Positions 23,255 to 37,049 of a DNA stretch of 64,000 bases are shown here, piece by piece (the stretch's first letter is position 1; every line of letters begins with the position of its first letter). The DNA is from Chamaecyparis obtusa (taxonomy: Eukaryota > Streptophyta > Pinopsida > Cupressales > Cupressaceae): contig BSBK01006398.1 of assembly GCA_027943335.1 (NCBI GenBank), positions 612,001 through 676,000 on the forward strand, written 5' to 3'. A model generated the notes under the pieces. It worked only from the letters and a program-made list of their open reading frames with translations. It did no database searches and was not told the DNA's origin. Made by a program: the position numbers and the translations under genes.

Positions 23255-23639
23255 TCTTAATAAAACACAATAAAGATAATTTATGATAGTCACAATGATA
23301 TGTTACAGGCTCATGAATATTCTTTCTCAATATGTTAAACTCCATCTTATAAATTTCTTAGTCATCATGGATGTTATTTCATTCCTAAAGTGAAATCCTA
23401 AATTCAAAATGGCATAAGTTTTGATCTAAGAACACAATTTATCACTTATAAAAGATATTGAAGATCTTGAAGAGCTCCATGTTAGAATAGGATACATTGG
23501 TTGGTTGAATCTTATTTTTTTAAATTTTTAGCTTAAAAAATAGCTTCTATTGCACTGAAAATATATTTTAACATTTGAATAGAATGTTGAGACACTTATC
23601 CTAACAATTTCTCATTTTTGGAATACCACACAAGGACAA

Positions 23640-24870
23640 ATATTATATAAATAGTGTCAACTATTTGGTAGGGCATTGACATTACCATATAGAATTATTG
23701 TGAAGATTAAACTTATCTATTGTAATTGGCTTTGTGAAAACATCTATAAAAGTTTCCATGAGCATCAAATCTATCAAAAAATAATTTTGCATCTTTCACC
23801 ACATCATGAGAAAAATAATATTGTATAAATGCAATTCATGTGTACATGTGTAAAAGGGTCTAGTTCTTTCCCAAGTTAATGTCACTCTACCTATTACAAT
23901 AAATTCTAACTTTCTAATGTAGGGCCCAATATTTGAACACAATATCAAAATCCATATGGAATCTTAATAGTTATGAATCTAGGTTATATTCATTTTTTTT
24001 TTACTTTATATGCATACTGAATGAATGCTTATTCATTATTTATCTATCTCATTACACCAATAATTTACATAAACATAGAGCCACCATTAGATCTTACGAT
24101 ATCAATATTATGTACTCAATTTTGATCCATATAACCATATAGAACCACTATGTTGGTGGAATCTTAAGAACATACATGATAATGTACATGGGATAATTAA
24201 AAGAATATTATAATGTTTGAATACCTTTCCTAAATATAACCTGACATTCCTAACTATTATTATCAATTAAATTAAATTAATAGCTACACTAAAATGTTAG
24301 GCATTACAATGTTAATAACTTCAACTTCAATTATTACAATGTTCGAATACACTACAATTTCCATCCTAAGGATGTAGTTAGAAACTCTTAATTCGTTCAT
24401 CTCAAAAAATAATTAAAGATAAGGTTTGAAATCCATAATTGTTTTCCTATCATTACAAAATAATAATATCTCATCAGCATACAAATTACTGATAACAAGT
24501 GAACAACATTCTATTTATAAAAGGAATGATGAGCTAGCTTGTACTTAATATTCCCAAACCCTAAAAGATATGAAAAAGATCTATATATCATATAAGATAG
24601 CATACTTCTTTAAACAATATAAAGATTTATTCAACTAAAAAGCTAATTATTTAATACTTCCCAACATAGTAGTCATCTTGGTATGCCATATAAATATTCT
24701 CCTTGAGAGCACTATGCAAAGAAGTTGTCTTCACATCTATTTTCTTAGCGTCAACATAGAAAGGAACATCACAATTATTAATATTATAATAGATGAAAAC
24801 TTTACAATTTACGTGATAAAATAGCCTCACATGAAATTTAATCAAAATAGGAATAACCTTTTGTAACAAA
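23640..24870 (-). pseudogene. Decayed copia RT-RNase H, unit A
   Basis: On the minus strand, 24869-24651 encodes a short frame with the copia RT words KKIDVKTTSLH and ENIYMAY, matching the family pattern DVKTAFLHG-EEIYM. Further left are RNase H-like remains (about 24130-23930). Then comes the polyprotein end near 23850-23700 with DVFTKPITIDKF, matching the usual VADIFTKPL ending. Stops and shifts occur throughout. It is a fragment without LTRs. Confidence 0.75.
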
Positions 24871-25589
24871 ACATGTTTTTAATTTGTGAATCTTAGCAAA
24901 GGATTCCAATTTCATTTTAAAACACATTTGTAGTCAATGATTTCCCATCATTTAGGAAAAAGAACCCAACTCCCATGTAGTATTTTCCCCTACAAAAGCT
25001 TTCTCCCCATCCATGATTTATTTATAGGAATCGCAATCATGCCTTTCCATTTTCAATCAAGTTGTTTAACAAATATTAATATTAAACAACAACAAAAAAA
25101 TGCATCTAAAATAAACTTTAGTGTATAACATTTTCCTACCTCTTCCTAAATAATTTACCATCAAATGTCAGCTTCTTTTATAAAACACATTTTTTTGAAA
25201 ATGGTATTCTATCCCATTAATAAAAGACAATAAAGATGTTTTATGATAGTAACAATGCCATGTTACAGGCTCACAAATATTCTTTCTGAATATGATTAAC
25301 TCCATCTTATAAATGTCTTAGTTGTCATGGATGTTATTTCATTTCTAAATTGAAATTTTAAATTGTAAAGGGCATAACTTTTGATCTAAGAGCACAATTT
25401 ATCACTTATAAAAGATAATGAATATCTTGAAGAGCTCCATGTTAGAATAGGATGCATTAGTTGGTTGAATCTTATTTTTTTAATTTTTAGCTTAAAAAGA
25501 AGGTTCTATTGCATTGAAAATATATTTTAACATTCGAATAGAATGTTGAGACACATATCCTAACAATTTCTCATTTTTGGAATACTGCA

Positions 25590-26822
25590 CAAGGACAAAT
25601 ATTATATAAATAGTGTCAACTATTTGGTAGGGCATTGACAATACCATATAGAATTATTGTGAAGATTAAACTTATCTATTGTAATTGGCTTTGTGAAAAC
25701 ATCTATAAAAGTTTCCATGAGCATCAAATCTATCAAAAAATAATTTTTCATCTTTCACCACATCATGAGAAAAATAATATTGTATAAATGCAATATATGT
25801 GTACATGTGTAAAAAGGTCAAGTTCTTTCTCAAGTTAATGTCACTCTACCTATTACAATAAATTCTAACAACTTTCTAATGTAGCCCAATATTTGAACAC
25901 AATATCAAAATTCATATGGATTCTTAATAGCTACGAATGTAGATTCTATTTACTTTTTTTTTTTACTTTCTATGCATAATGGATAAAAAATTATTCATTA
26001 TGCATCTATCTCATTACACCAATAATTTGCATAAACATAGAGCCACTGATAGATCTTACGATATCAATATTATTTACCCAATTTTGATCCATATAACCAT
26101 ATAGAACCACTATGTTGGTGGAATCTTAAGAACATAAATGATAACACATGGGATAATTAAAAGAATATTATAATGTTTGAATATCTTTCCTAAACATGAC
26201 ATTCCTAACTATTATTGTCAATTTAATTATTAATAGCTACACTAAAATGTTAGGCATTACAATGTTAATAACTTCAACTTCAATTATTACAATGTTCGAA
26301 TACATTCCAATTTCCATCATAAGGATGTAGTTAGAAACTCTTAATTTGTTCATCTCAAAAAATAGTTAAAGATAAGGTTTGAAATCCATAATTGTTTTGC
26401 TATCATTACAAAATAATAATATATCATCAGCATAAAAATTACTGATGACAAGTGAACAAAATTCTATTTATAAAAAGAATGCTGATCTAGCTTGTACTTA
26501 ATATTCCCAAACCCTAAAAGATATGAAAAAGATCTATATATCATACAAGATAGCATACTTCTTTAAACCATATAAAGATTTATTTAACTAAAAAGCTAAT
26601 TATTTAATACTTCCCAACATAGTAGTCATCTCGGTATGCCATATAAATATTCTCCTTGAGAGCACTATGCAAAGAAGTTGTCTTCACATTTGTTTTCTTA
26701 GCCTCAACATAGAAAGGAACATCAAAATTATTAATATTATAATAGATGAAAACTTTACAGTTTACGTGATAAAATAGCCTCATGGGAAATTTTATCAAAA
26801 TAGGAATAACCTTTTGTAACAA
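25590..26822 (-). pseudogene. Decayed copia RT-RNase H, unit B
   Basis: Second copy of the same fragment. The RT frame at 26822-26604 reads KKTNVKTTSLH and ENIYMAY, almost identical to unit A. The RNase H and FTKP end follow at the same offsets. It shares most defects with unit A, so the decay came before the tandem duplication. Confidence 0.75.
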
Positions 26823-26930
26823 AACATGTTTTTAATTTGTGAATCTTAGCAAAGGATTCCAATTTCATTTTAAAACATATTTGTAGTCAATGATTTTCCA
26901 TCATTTAGGAAAAAGAACCCAACTCCAATG

Positions 26931-27869
26931 TGTATGCACCCTAAAATGGTTGCCTAGACTTTGGGCCAGCATTCAACAATTTATCAAATCCTTGAATCAA
27001 TATTTTCAAAAATCAACATTTTTCAATTATATCAATTTCATTGATCAAATCCTGGTTTTATCATTTATTCGATTATTTTCTATGGGCTAACCATTTTATC
27101 CCAAGTCTTTATTTATTTTAAAGGAATTCCCTCCCCTTTTACTAAATAAAAAGCCCCCACTTTTCCTCTTATCCTAAGTTGCACAAATAAAGCATTATTC
27201 TTATTTTATAAAGAGAAGAAAATTATTTTTTGTCTCATATGGACACAAAAGTCAACTCTTATTTTCTCATTGGAAGATATTTGTGCACATGGATTGTTCC
27301 TCTTTCAAGCTCCACCCTTGATTAAATCTTTTGTCTCTTAATCTCCATGGTCCATTCGTTTTCAATTTCTTTAAAAGGAGAGCTCTTTTCTCATTCTAAA
27401 ATCCCAACTTTGAATACTAATCTTATGCTGTAGGATTTCTTGGAGACTTTGGAGCTTTGGAGATCTTCATGCATTTAGCTTTCATTCATGCATTCTTAGC
27501 TTAAGCTTTCATGGCATCTAGCTTAGTTTCCTTTATGCTCTAGATTAGCTCACATAGCTTAATTAGCAAGGATTTGTAATACTTTCCTTTCATAGCTTAG
27601 CTTGCATCTTCATTTTTAGTATAGTTGCATTGCATTGTATTTCCATTATTGATTCTTGAGGATATTGGAATTCTTGCCCTTGTCTCTTTGAATCTCCCAT
27701 TGTGTGGTTTACTAGCAAGGTTGCATGCTTCAATAGCTCTACCTAAGAGTACCATCAACATCCTTGTGACTCCATGCCTAGGGAGCTCTAGGTCGCTTTC
27801 TCAAGGTTTCCCATTGATGGATTCCCTTGGAAGTAATGACTTAGAGAAGTGCACTATTTAGTGTGTACA
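26931..27869 (+). repeat. 5' LTR of Tat/gypsy element
   Basis: Begins TGTATGCACCCTAAAATGG and ends TTTAGTGTGTACA. Inside, AGCTT-rich words recur at 27470-27610 (GCATTTAGCTTTCATTCATGC and related). It differs from the 3' LTR by scattered substitutions and a few 1-2 bp gaps. Confidence 0.95.
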
Positions 27870-27873
27870 TTTT

Positions 27874-27891
27874 TGGCGCCCACCGTGGGGC
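27874..27891 (+). promoter_or_regulatory. Primer-binding site of gypsy element
   Basis: TGGCGCCCACCGTGGGGC begins four bases after the LTR. The TGGCGCC start is the usual form in plant Ty3/gypsy elements. I do not name the tRNA without a comparison. Confidence 0.85.
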
Positions 27892-27984
27892 AGAACACTC
27901 TTGTTTTGTCCTTTTTATGCATTTTCATCATTTTTTTTTTTGTCAATATTTGCTTATTGTTTCGGTTGTCTAGTTTTTTCTGAC

Positions 27985-28180
27985 ATAATTATCGTGCGAT
28001 AATTTTCTAGTGTCGTACTATAGTTTCTTATATACCAGTGTGATATTTTACCCGTTAAAGTATCACATGCCCTTTCAGATTCTGTCACACTGTTGTTTTG
28101 TTCTTTGTCGCATGCAGGTATCAGGAACTATCGCACAGGGATAAAGTATCACAGCAGTGTACATCGAAGTATCACACAAC
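27985..28180. repeat. ATCGCAC / GTGCGAT motif cluster 1
   Basis: About nine copies of a short motif in both orientations: GTGCGATA, AGTGTGATA, AGTATCACA, ACTATCGCAC, AGTATCACAC and close variants. Spacing is about 15-30 bp. It lies in the leader, just after the LTR. Confidence 0.75.
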
Positions 28181-30272
28181 TCTTTCTCTACAGAAATATT
28201 GCCTAGGCTTTGCAGTGGGTAATCTTTGAATTTTTTTTTCAAGATCTGATCTATTTGATTCAGATTTCTAATTTTCTATGGTAGAATAGAGCTTGATTTG
28301 CAGATTTCATTTGGTTTTGATGTGCTAACCCTTGTAGAGATAATAAGTTGTGCTTGTAGGTGCTCTCATTGCTTGATTATTTGCTTAAAAGAATGCATGT
28401 CAAAGCTCCAAATGCACAATGGCTACTAATGGTTTTTGCAGGGCTACCCAAAGCATAAAAACCAATCAAGTGCCTATTTAATTGCTTTCTTTTTGAGTGT
28501 GGCATATACTAGTTGTTTCATTCATTAGGCACTTAATATCTTGTTGTAGGAATCTTTGGGTGGTAGGAGAGTATGCTCTTCACCCTTGTGGTGAAACATA
28601 AATCTTGACCCTCCTTTGGATTTTGAAGGCACGAGGGTAATTGAACCTTTGCTTGGTGTGTTTGGGAGAAATTTTTTGAGCTAGGAGAATATGCTCTTCA
28701 CCCTTGAGGTGAAAAAGAAATCTTGAAACTCAAAGGTTGATCCACTCTTTGTTTAGTTTTTAGAATCCTTTAGCGGGCCAGCTCTTGAGAAATCAAGAGG
28801 AATGACCCAAGTGGGGACAAGCTTTTTGTCGGCTATTCCAACCCATTATAAACTCAAGGCTATCAAGGACACAAAACCTTGGTAGATGTAGTACTTGCCT
28901 TTGCTTGATGTGAGTACTTGTGGGATTGTGACCATGAGGAAAAAATTGAGCAAGAATGCTTAAGGTACTCTTGTGGCTGTGAGGTCCGTTACTTTTCGCA
29001 AGGTAAGGAGTCCCTTTGGGGAGTAAGAGGGGTATTACGAATGGAAGCCCTTACTAAGAACCATAGATAGAAGCCACCCTATTTTTCCACTTAGCTTCTT
29101 TGTGCAAGGATTGATCCTAGTGGACTAACCTGGATCACCCCAAGATTACTCACCATATGTGTTCCTTTGGTTGTGTCATTGGAACTTCCACGACAAAGCC
29201 AATATTTATTGTGGGCAACCACTTTGTGTGAGGCAATGGAATATCAAGTGTGGGCCAAGTTGTTAAGTATTGAGCCATTATCTTTTTAGGCTAGTAAGTG
29301 CTTGAAGTGTTCTCACTGTGATCTACCCATGTAAACGTTCTCAAACATTAAACATCATGATAGCATTCATAGGATTTTATTTCTTTGATATCACAATTGC
29401 TTGTCTTGGAAAGGTTGCTTTTGCCCTTGTGCAAGTGTTTTAAGACATGTTTGATCACCTACTATTTGCAAACTTGTTTGATTACTGCTATCACTATTTT
29501 TGAAATTGAAAAATCCAACCTTCAAACTAAAATTTTGACCAAATTTCCCTTAAAACTAAAATTTTTAGCACTCATTGGTCAAGAGTCGTATGATCCTGAA
29601 ACTTTATCGCACATTGTTCTGAGATTTATCATGCGATAGTTTGTTCCTACAAAACTATCGCACTGCTTGCCTGGATTGTATCACACAGGCTGTTTGGAAA
29701 CTATCGCACTACTTCCTATGAAATATCACCCAGTCAGAAACTATTGTACTATTTGCCTGGAAACTATCACACAGAGTCTTTTTGCTATCTGTCTGGTTTA
29801 TGCAATTTTTAGTCTTTCCTTAGTCAACCAGATTTTAGTAGGTGACTTACTTTGCTGCTATAAACTTGTTTGTACCTTAGGTTCCTATTTTTAGACCCCT
29901 TGAATTAGTGTTCTCTGATTTTACAAAGTAGTCTTGCTTGGCATCGATAAGTTAGGAATTATCCTTGTTGAAAAAGTACACCTTTAGATTCTTTGGTAAC
30001 ACACTTGGAGAGTTTCAGTACTCTTTTGTCCAATTCACTTCCATAAAAATTCAATTTCAATTTCAGATATATTTGGTTAAATCCATCCTCCTGGTCCATA
30101 TGTGTTAGGATACTCATCCTTTTATTATACACCTCTGTGTCAGTGTTGGTTTACACCTTTTTCAGCTTTCTATCTTACCATCTCTTTTTGGACAATTGAA
30201 CACTTTTACTATCCTAGTTTGGTATTGACATTTCGTAGGGTCATCTTATCACCAAGGGTCTTTTTTTCTTTC
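28180..30272 (+). other. Non-coding leader of gypsy element
   Basis: 2 kb between LTR and gag with no domain-bearing ORF. A TATGCTCTTCACCCTTG(T/A)GGTGAAA block occurs at about 28572 and again at about 28690. A second cluster of the GTGCGATA motif is at 29583-29780. Long leaders are common in Tat elements. Confidence 0.6.
29583..29780. repeat. ATCGCAC / GTGCGAT motif cluster 2
   Basis: About nine motif copies: TTATCGCACA, ATGCGATAGTTT, AACTATCGCACTGC, GTATCACACAGG, AACTATCGCACTAC, AATATCACCC, ACTATTGTAC and AACTATCACAC. Many are preceded by GGAAACT or AAAACT. Variants differ mainly by C/T at the CG. Confidence 0.75.
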
Positions 30273-33056
30273 ATGTCGATTACGAAAAGGTACCAAGTTA
30301 GTCAAGGAAAATGACCTCAAGTTGTCTTTGATCAGTTACCCTTAGTCCAAACTTGTCAAAAGAAAAAGGGAAAGGAACCCATCTTTGATCAATCACCTAG
30401 GAACGAGTCTAAAGCTTGGTTTGACCCAAAGAGAAATCCTAGTGAGTTGAGTACCTCTTTAGCACCTTCTCAATTAGATATGGACATGAGATACACCATG
30501 ACTAGAAAGGAGAGAGAAGCAATGGATCAAAATCTTGATGGCATTTTCCAAAGACATAGGGATAACATGCTATTTGGTGATGACAATCAACTTGAATCAC
30601 ACCCTATTAATTCAAGATATTTAGACACCCATCAAAGAGCTGAAAGATATTATGGACGAGCTCACCAAGATGCACGGTCACAACATGAAGACCAAAAAAA
30701 CCAGTCTTGTGATGCTCATGTCAATGCAGCATTTACTAATGACTTCTTCAAACATTCAAGGCCCAACTCTCTACTCAAAACAACCTCAAGATATGCAAAT
30801 GAAAGGCTTAAAAGGATTGAGTGTGAAAAGAAGGCCTTTTTGGATGAACAAGCTGCTAAAGAAGAAAGGTTCAAACACCTAGAGGTGGATCAACAAGCCT
30901 TGTTAGAGTTGAAAAGAAAAGCATTCCAAGAGGAACAAGATAGGATTTTAGCCCAACAACTCAATGACCAATTCAATAATAGGGGTACCAACAGTGGAAA
31001 CAACTCTCCACCATCTACTCCCTCAAGAACCCCAAGAAGTAGAAGGTGGTCAAGGACCCCTTCAAGATCTCCTAGTCCTAGAGGAAGGAGGATTTCATAA
31101 CATAGGAGACAAAAACCTCCTAGGAACTCGAGACAACCCTCCCAATGAGCTCATCATGGCTCTCAACATGGAGGAAGCAGTGCAAGTTTTGATGATCAAG
31201 ATTTTATGAGAATGCAACAAGAGCCACTATTCCAACAATATATGGAGAAGTATCTTGATTAAAACAAGGATAGGTTCCTAGAGAGCTTGATTAACAAGGG
31301 TGCCAGGGTCCCTTACAATTTTGATGTGGATAGAAGGATCAAGAAACAAGGACCCTCTCAAGAAGAGGAGATCAAGAAACTCAAGTGTATGATGGAAAAG
31401 GTGTTAGCACCTAAAAGTTCCTTTTCACTTGATGCTATTTGTCCCAATCCTTTCGACAGAAGTGTAAGTATGATAGATTTTCCTGGGAAAGTTGAAATCC
31501 CCCAATATGGCAAGTATGATGGCAATGGTGACCCACATGATCATGTGCGTCAGTTCTACATCATGAGTTTTGAGTTCCACCATGATGAATCCTATCTTAT
31601 GAGATTATTTCCAAGTAGTCTCAAGGGCCAAGCCATGGAGTGGTTTACCAACATAACCCCTCCCATCAAAACTTTCAAGGAACTTGTCCACAAATTTGTT
31701 CAACATTTTACATACAACTTGTCAAGATTAGTCACTATGTTAGACTTGTGCAATTTGAAGCAGAACCAAGGGAAATCCTTTGTTACTTTTTTACAAAGGT
31801 GGAGATGATTGTGCTCCCACTATTCTAGGACTATTCCTAAACATGAAAGGATTGATATCATTGTTAGCGATTTAGTGCCTGAAATGCGGTATGAGGTTCG
31901 GAAGATGGTCTTTTATTCCTTCAACACTATGGTCGAAACCACATGTCGAATTGAGGATGTATTGAAAGAGCAAGGCATTTTGACCAAACATAGCAATAAA
32001 AACAATGGTCAGAATATTAACAATGCTAATAAGGACAAAGGCAAACACTCGCACTAGAATAAGAATAAGCAAGTAGTCAATGATGGAGTTGTGGACTCTT
32101 CCCAACCCAAGGATCAAGGAGTCCTCCTTTTGTCTAGTGTAGTCCAAGCTATGAAGCTCAACACATCCTCCAACCAACAAGAGCATAAACCAAAGTATCA
32201 AGAAAAGCCTAAGAAGGAGAGGCGACAATTTTGTAAATTGGGTGACTCCTATGAGGATGTTTTCAAGATGCTTATTGCTAATAACCTTGCACAACCACAA
32301 GATCTAGAAAATTTATGCATACCTGATGTTAAGCCACATTGGTGGAATGAAAAATCTTTCTGCAAATTCCACAATGGCATTGGACATGACATCGAACATT
32401 GCTAGAAACTTAAACACCTTATTCAGGATCTTATTGAAAGTGGAAAACTTCAAATTGATGGGTTGAATACAAATGCAGACCATAAGGCATTCAAGGAGCC
32501 TTTGCCCAAATATGAAAAGGGGGAAACCTCTAAACCCAAGAATGGCAAGGTCAAAATAAACTATACCTACACAGGTGCAAAAAATGTGGTCAATATGCTT
32601 GAGATTGTTGAGGAAGGTGTCAACATGATGAGAGACAAAGATCCTTATGGTTATGATGTGGGATCTCCTCCTATATTTGATGAAGAAGCTATGGTGGTGC
32701 TTAGGGGTCCTCACTCTCAAAGGTCATCCCAAGCTCTTAATGCTGTCACTAAAAGCCAAAGTCAAGGTCTTGTGGTTATTAGAGGTCCTAGTTCCAACTA
32801 GTCTAGCAAACCCAAGCAAGTGACATCTAAGAATGTCACCACCAAATCAGCAGTCAACCCTAAAATGAGCTATAATCTAGTTGACCAATTACAAAGAACA
32901 CCAGCTCAAATCTCAATCTTTGAACTCTTGGAATTGTCTCCAAGACATAAGCGTATCCTTGAGGATGCTTTACATACAACCAATGTTCCTAACAACATAG
33001 ATGTTGACCAATTCCTAGAAACATGGTTAACCACCTTGCCAACCCTCATTACCTAA
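30273..33056 (+). pseudogene. Gypsy gag, one frame with in-frame stops
   Basis: The frame from ATG 30273 stays open apart from nonsense codons at 30312, 31098, 31146, 31260, 31806, 32055, 32403 and 32799. Several are plain C-to-T or G-to-A cases (for example the Trp of the HC-W-LK phrase at 32403). The N-part is charged and coiled-coil-like, with an SR-rich run (RTPRSRRWSRTPSRSPSPRG) near 31040-31090. The retrotrans_gag core lies at 31480-31800 (GKYDGNGDPHDHVRQF, KGQAMEWF, FKELVHKFVQHF). A zinc-finger-like C-x2-H-x4-GHD-x3-C (CKFHNGIGHDIEHC) lies near 32360-32402. It would form the element's capsid. Confidence 0.9.
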
Positions 33057-34960
33057 CATTCTCAGAAGAAGATGACAAAGATTTGAGTCATTCACATAAT
33101 CTTGCCCTTCATATCAAAGTCATGATTCACAAGACCCGTGTCAGGCATGTGTTGATTGATGGGGGTGCTGGGCTCAACATTTGTTCCTTGAGTTTGTGGA
33201 AGATACTGGGTTATTCTGAGAAAGTTATTGATACCTAGAAGAAAATTACCATTAAAGCCTATGATGAGGTAGAGAGAAGCTCCAAGGGCTTAGCCATCCT
33301 TTCTATCAGGATTGGCCCTATTGAAAAGGATATTTTGTTCCAAATTGTTGATGTTGGTCCTTTAGCATATAATATCCTACTTGGTAGACCGTGGATCCAT
33401 GACATGCAAGTAGTGCCATCCACCTACCACCAATGTGTTAAGTTCCCCTATAATGGAGTAGAAGTCTGTATACCTAGGGATAGCACATTATCTGTTAATG
33501 CAATTTTAGTAGGGACTCATGTTCCTCTCAATAGAGAAGAAGGGGATTTTGATGCCACTTTAGCACAATGCTACAATAAGTTTAAGGCCATAGACCTTGG
33601 TATGGGGGGTATCAAATTGACTCCTTTACCAAACTACCAGTCTCACCTAGGTCCTATGGAAAACCTTCACAAGAGATGCATCCTTCATCCTCAGCCATGA
33701 ATTTGTTTGGTACATTTGTAGAATCCTCGGTGCCTATCCAGGATGAAAAAGAAGAGGTGGTTGTCAAGGAATGGATCTATAGAGAAGACAAATACATGCA
33801 TAATGAGAACTTCTCTCCCTCTCCTAAGACATATGAAAGAGGGTACACTCTTGTCAAAAGTATGGGTTATCTAGGTCATGGTCCTCTTAGTCATAGATTA
33901 GATGCTAGAGCCGAACCACTCAATTATGCTCTTTTTGGACATAGGTCTAAAAAATGGTTGGCTTAGGTTTTGAAAGTCAGAACAAGAAAACCGCTCCTAT
34001 CCTTGCTGTGATGGATGATGATGATGAATCAAACTACATACCCAATTTGCAAAATTAACAAGATAGGTGTGAAGATTGGGTCCCTTCTACCAATCTCCTT
34101 TGGGGAGATTTAGATACTCCAATTGCCAATCCAACAGTTTCAGACCTAGAACAAGAATAATCCACTATTGAAGATCATGTTGAGGATCCTATTCAAGAAC
34201 ATCAATACACAAATGGCATTCAAGAAGGTGTTACCCTTGGTGACATCAAAGCCTCCACCTCAAGGCCTTGAAAATATGCTTGGTGTAAACATCCCAGCCA
34301 AGATTCAGATATAGACTCACATGAGTATGAATGGGAATCTCTCTTTGATTGTTCTACAGTTGACATGGACATTGATGTTGTCCATACATATGGTTCCCAA
34401 CTAGAGGTAGCTATAGTGTAGGATTAGTGGATTCGAATCTGCAAGTTGCTTTAGTGGATGATGCTTCACTTGGTAGGATAAATCCTAATTTGACTACCTT
34501 AGAGGGATACTTGATGGACCTTAACTCTACAATCACCAGAGATGATACCATTCGCATACACAATATTGAACCCGTCATTGACCTATCCCTTGCCAATCCT
34601 TACTTAATTGATTAGTCTTAGCACTATCAAGAACCTCAGCTCCTAACTTTTCAAAATGATTATGAGATAGCATGTTACCTAAATTCCCTTGAGCCAGTAG
34701 TCTCTTCCACCAGAGAACCAACTAAAAGCATGACAAAACTAGATATCAAGTACCTTAGTTGCAAAATGAAAAGAAAAGAAAAAAAGAAAAAGAGTTCTGA
34801 TGGCAAAAACCACTGTGTGGTGGTGTCAGAACCTAAAAAAGTAAAAATAAAGGATGTATCTGAGGGTGAAAACCTCTCCCAGGCACCTAAGGATGAGGCA
34901 CTTGATCATCTCCCAAGTTACTTTCAGGATAGGTCTTCAGTGCTTGTTGAGCCTACATAG
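33023..34960 (+). pseudogene. Gypsy aspartic protease and linker
   Basis: A frame change near 33040 leads into the protease. The active-site phrase VLIDGGAGLNIC lies at about 33149-33184, followed by YNILLGRPWIHDM near 33368-33406, the usual second landmark of plant gypsy proteases. D-G-G in place of D-[ST]-G is common in this lineage. The frame shifts again between 33640 and 33966 and returns by 34427. The long stretch 33700-34960 is a poorly conserved linker, with Lys-rich runs near 34760-34800. Confidence 0.85.
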
Positions 34961-37042
34961 CCAGTCAATTTGGGTATAGAAGAGGCTCCACAAATAGTGC
35001 ATTTAGCTTAGTCTCTATCAACACAAGAAAATGAGGCATATACCAAATTCCTACAAAGCAAGAAAATTAATTTTACTTGGACTTACTCAGACATGCTAGG
35101 ATTGGACACTAATCTCATTATGCATCACTTGTCCATAGCTCTAGGTATCAAACTAGTAAAACAAAAGTTGAGGAAAATGCATCCTCACATATCTCTTCTT
35201 GTCAAAGCTGAACTAGAAAAACTCCTCAGTGCAGGATTTATAAGAGCCATTGATTATGCCGAACGAATATCCAATATTGTACTAGTTTCAAAATATGACA
35301 AGTCCATTCACATCTGCACAGATTTTAGAGATCTTAATAAAGCATGCCCAAAGGATGATTTTTCACTTCCAAACATAGACATGATAGTGGACATGACCAC
35401 GGGTTATGAGATCTATTCATTGATGGATGGATTTTCTGGGTATAATCAAATCAAGATAGCTCCTGAAGACCAGGAAAAGATTGCATTCACTTGCGCATGG
35501 GGAACCTATTGCTGGAATGTCATGCCATTTAGATTAAAAAATGTAGGAGATACTTATCAAAGAGCTATGCCAACTATCTTACATGACATGATGCATAAGA
35601 ATATGGAAGATTATGTGGATGACACCTTGGAAAAATCTAAAAAAAGGGATACACACCTAGGTGATTTGGAAGTCATTCTAGATCGTATGGAACAATTTCA
35701 ATTAAGATTAAATCCCAAAAAGTGTGCATTTGGAGTCACCTCTGGAAAACTCCTAGGATTTATCATTTCAGCCAAAGGAATAGAGGTGGACCCAGAGAAA
35801 GTTCAATCAATATTGGATATGCCGCCTCCCAAAAATATCAACCAAATGAGGAGTCTTCAAGGATGCCTTCAATCTATAAGGAGGTTCATTTCACAACTAG
35901 CAGATAGAGCTCAACCCTTTAATAAGACTTTACACAAAGGGGTTAAATGTGTTTGGAATGAAGATTGTTAGCAAAGCATGGACCAAATCAGGTAATACTT
36001 GGCCAATCCTCCAATCTTAATGCCTCATATCCTAGGAAAACCACTCATATTGTATGTGTCAGCAACAAAATATTCCCTGGGGGCATTATTAGCTCAACTT
36101 GATGATACTGGAAAGGAAAGATCTATATATTACATCAGTCATACTCTTGTGTCATATGAGGTCAATTACAATAGTATTGAGAAAGCTTGCCTTGCTATAG
36201 TGTTTGCTTCCTAAAAGTTGTGACATTACATGCTTGCACATACAATACACCTCATTGCAAAGATTGATCCTCTCAAATATTTTCTTGGTAAGGCTTCTCT
36301 CACAGGTAGACTTGCTAAGTGGATGATGATCTTATCAAAATTTGACATAGAGTATGTTGTGTGTAAGGCTATAAAAGGACAAGCCATTGTAGACCAATTG
36401 GCTGATTTTCCAATTCGAGATAAAGCACCAATTCAAGTTGAATTTCTAGATGAGCACATAATGTACATGATTGCAAGAACATGGAAGATGTTCTTTGATG
36501 GCTCTTTCATGCAAAATGGTTCAAGAGTAGGAGTGTTATTTGTTTCTCCTCATGGGTATACAATTCCTAAGTCCTACAAACTATTGTTACCATGTAAAAA
36601 TAACATTGTTGAGTATGAGGCCTTGACAAATGGATTAAAAATGGAAATAGAATGGAGAATCACAGAGCTGCATATCTATGGGGATTCACAATTAATTGTC
36701 AACCAATTTAATGATGAATACCAAACAAAGGATGAAAAATTGGTACCCTACAAGAAAATGGTTGATTCATTGCGATGATATTTCACCTTTGTTACATTTT
36801 AACAAATCCCTAGAGTAGAGAATAAAGTAGCTAATGCTATGGATACATTGGCCTCACTTCTTCAGTTAGAACATGAGTCTAGATTTGAATTCCTGGTGGA
36901 AGAGCTACGCTACCCTATCTATGACTCCCAAGAAAGCCAAGTTGTTTGTACCCTTGTTGGCCATGAGTCATCCCAATATGGTGCCATTTACTCATATCTC
37001 TATGATGGCATTAACCCTGAAACCTTCAACTATTTTGAATGA
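34960..37042 (+). pseudogene. Gypsy RT, RNase H and second RNase H
   Basis: RT is open at 35093-35971, with the DFRDLNKACPKDDFSLPNID phrase, SLMDGFSGYNQI, and YVDD at 35612-35623. RNase H follows (LYVSATKYSLGALLAQ near 36050-36100, where the usual acidic residue of SAT-D/E is Lys; then YNSIEKACLAIVFAS). Two close stops at 36212 (TAA) and 36218 (TGA) fit CAA and CGA precursors. The second RNase H runs 36476-36778, with Asp in FFDGS, Glu in NIVEYEAL and Asp in YGDSQLI. This domain order marks the Tat lineage. The element would copy its RNA in cytoplasmic particles. Confidence 0.92.
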
Positions 37043-37049
37043 AGAAACT

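Larger units (their letters stand above)
23255..26930 (-). repeat. Tandem 1.95-kb units (copies A and B)
   Basis: Copy A (23255-24971) and copy B (25209-26925) align over their length at about 93-95% by eye, with a period of 1954 bp (for instance TCATTTAGGAAAAAGAACCC at 24950 and 26901). Between them lies a linker (24972-25208) that occurs again at 60375-60608. The array continues after the gypsy element with copy C. Confidence 0.9.
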
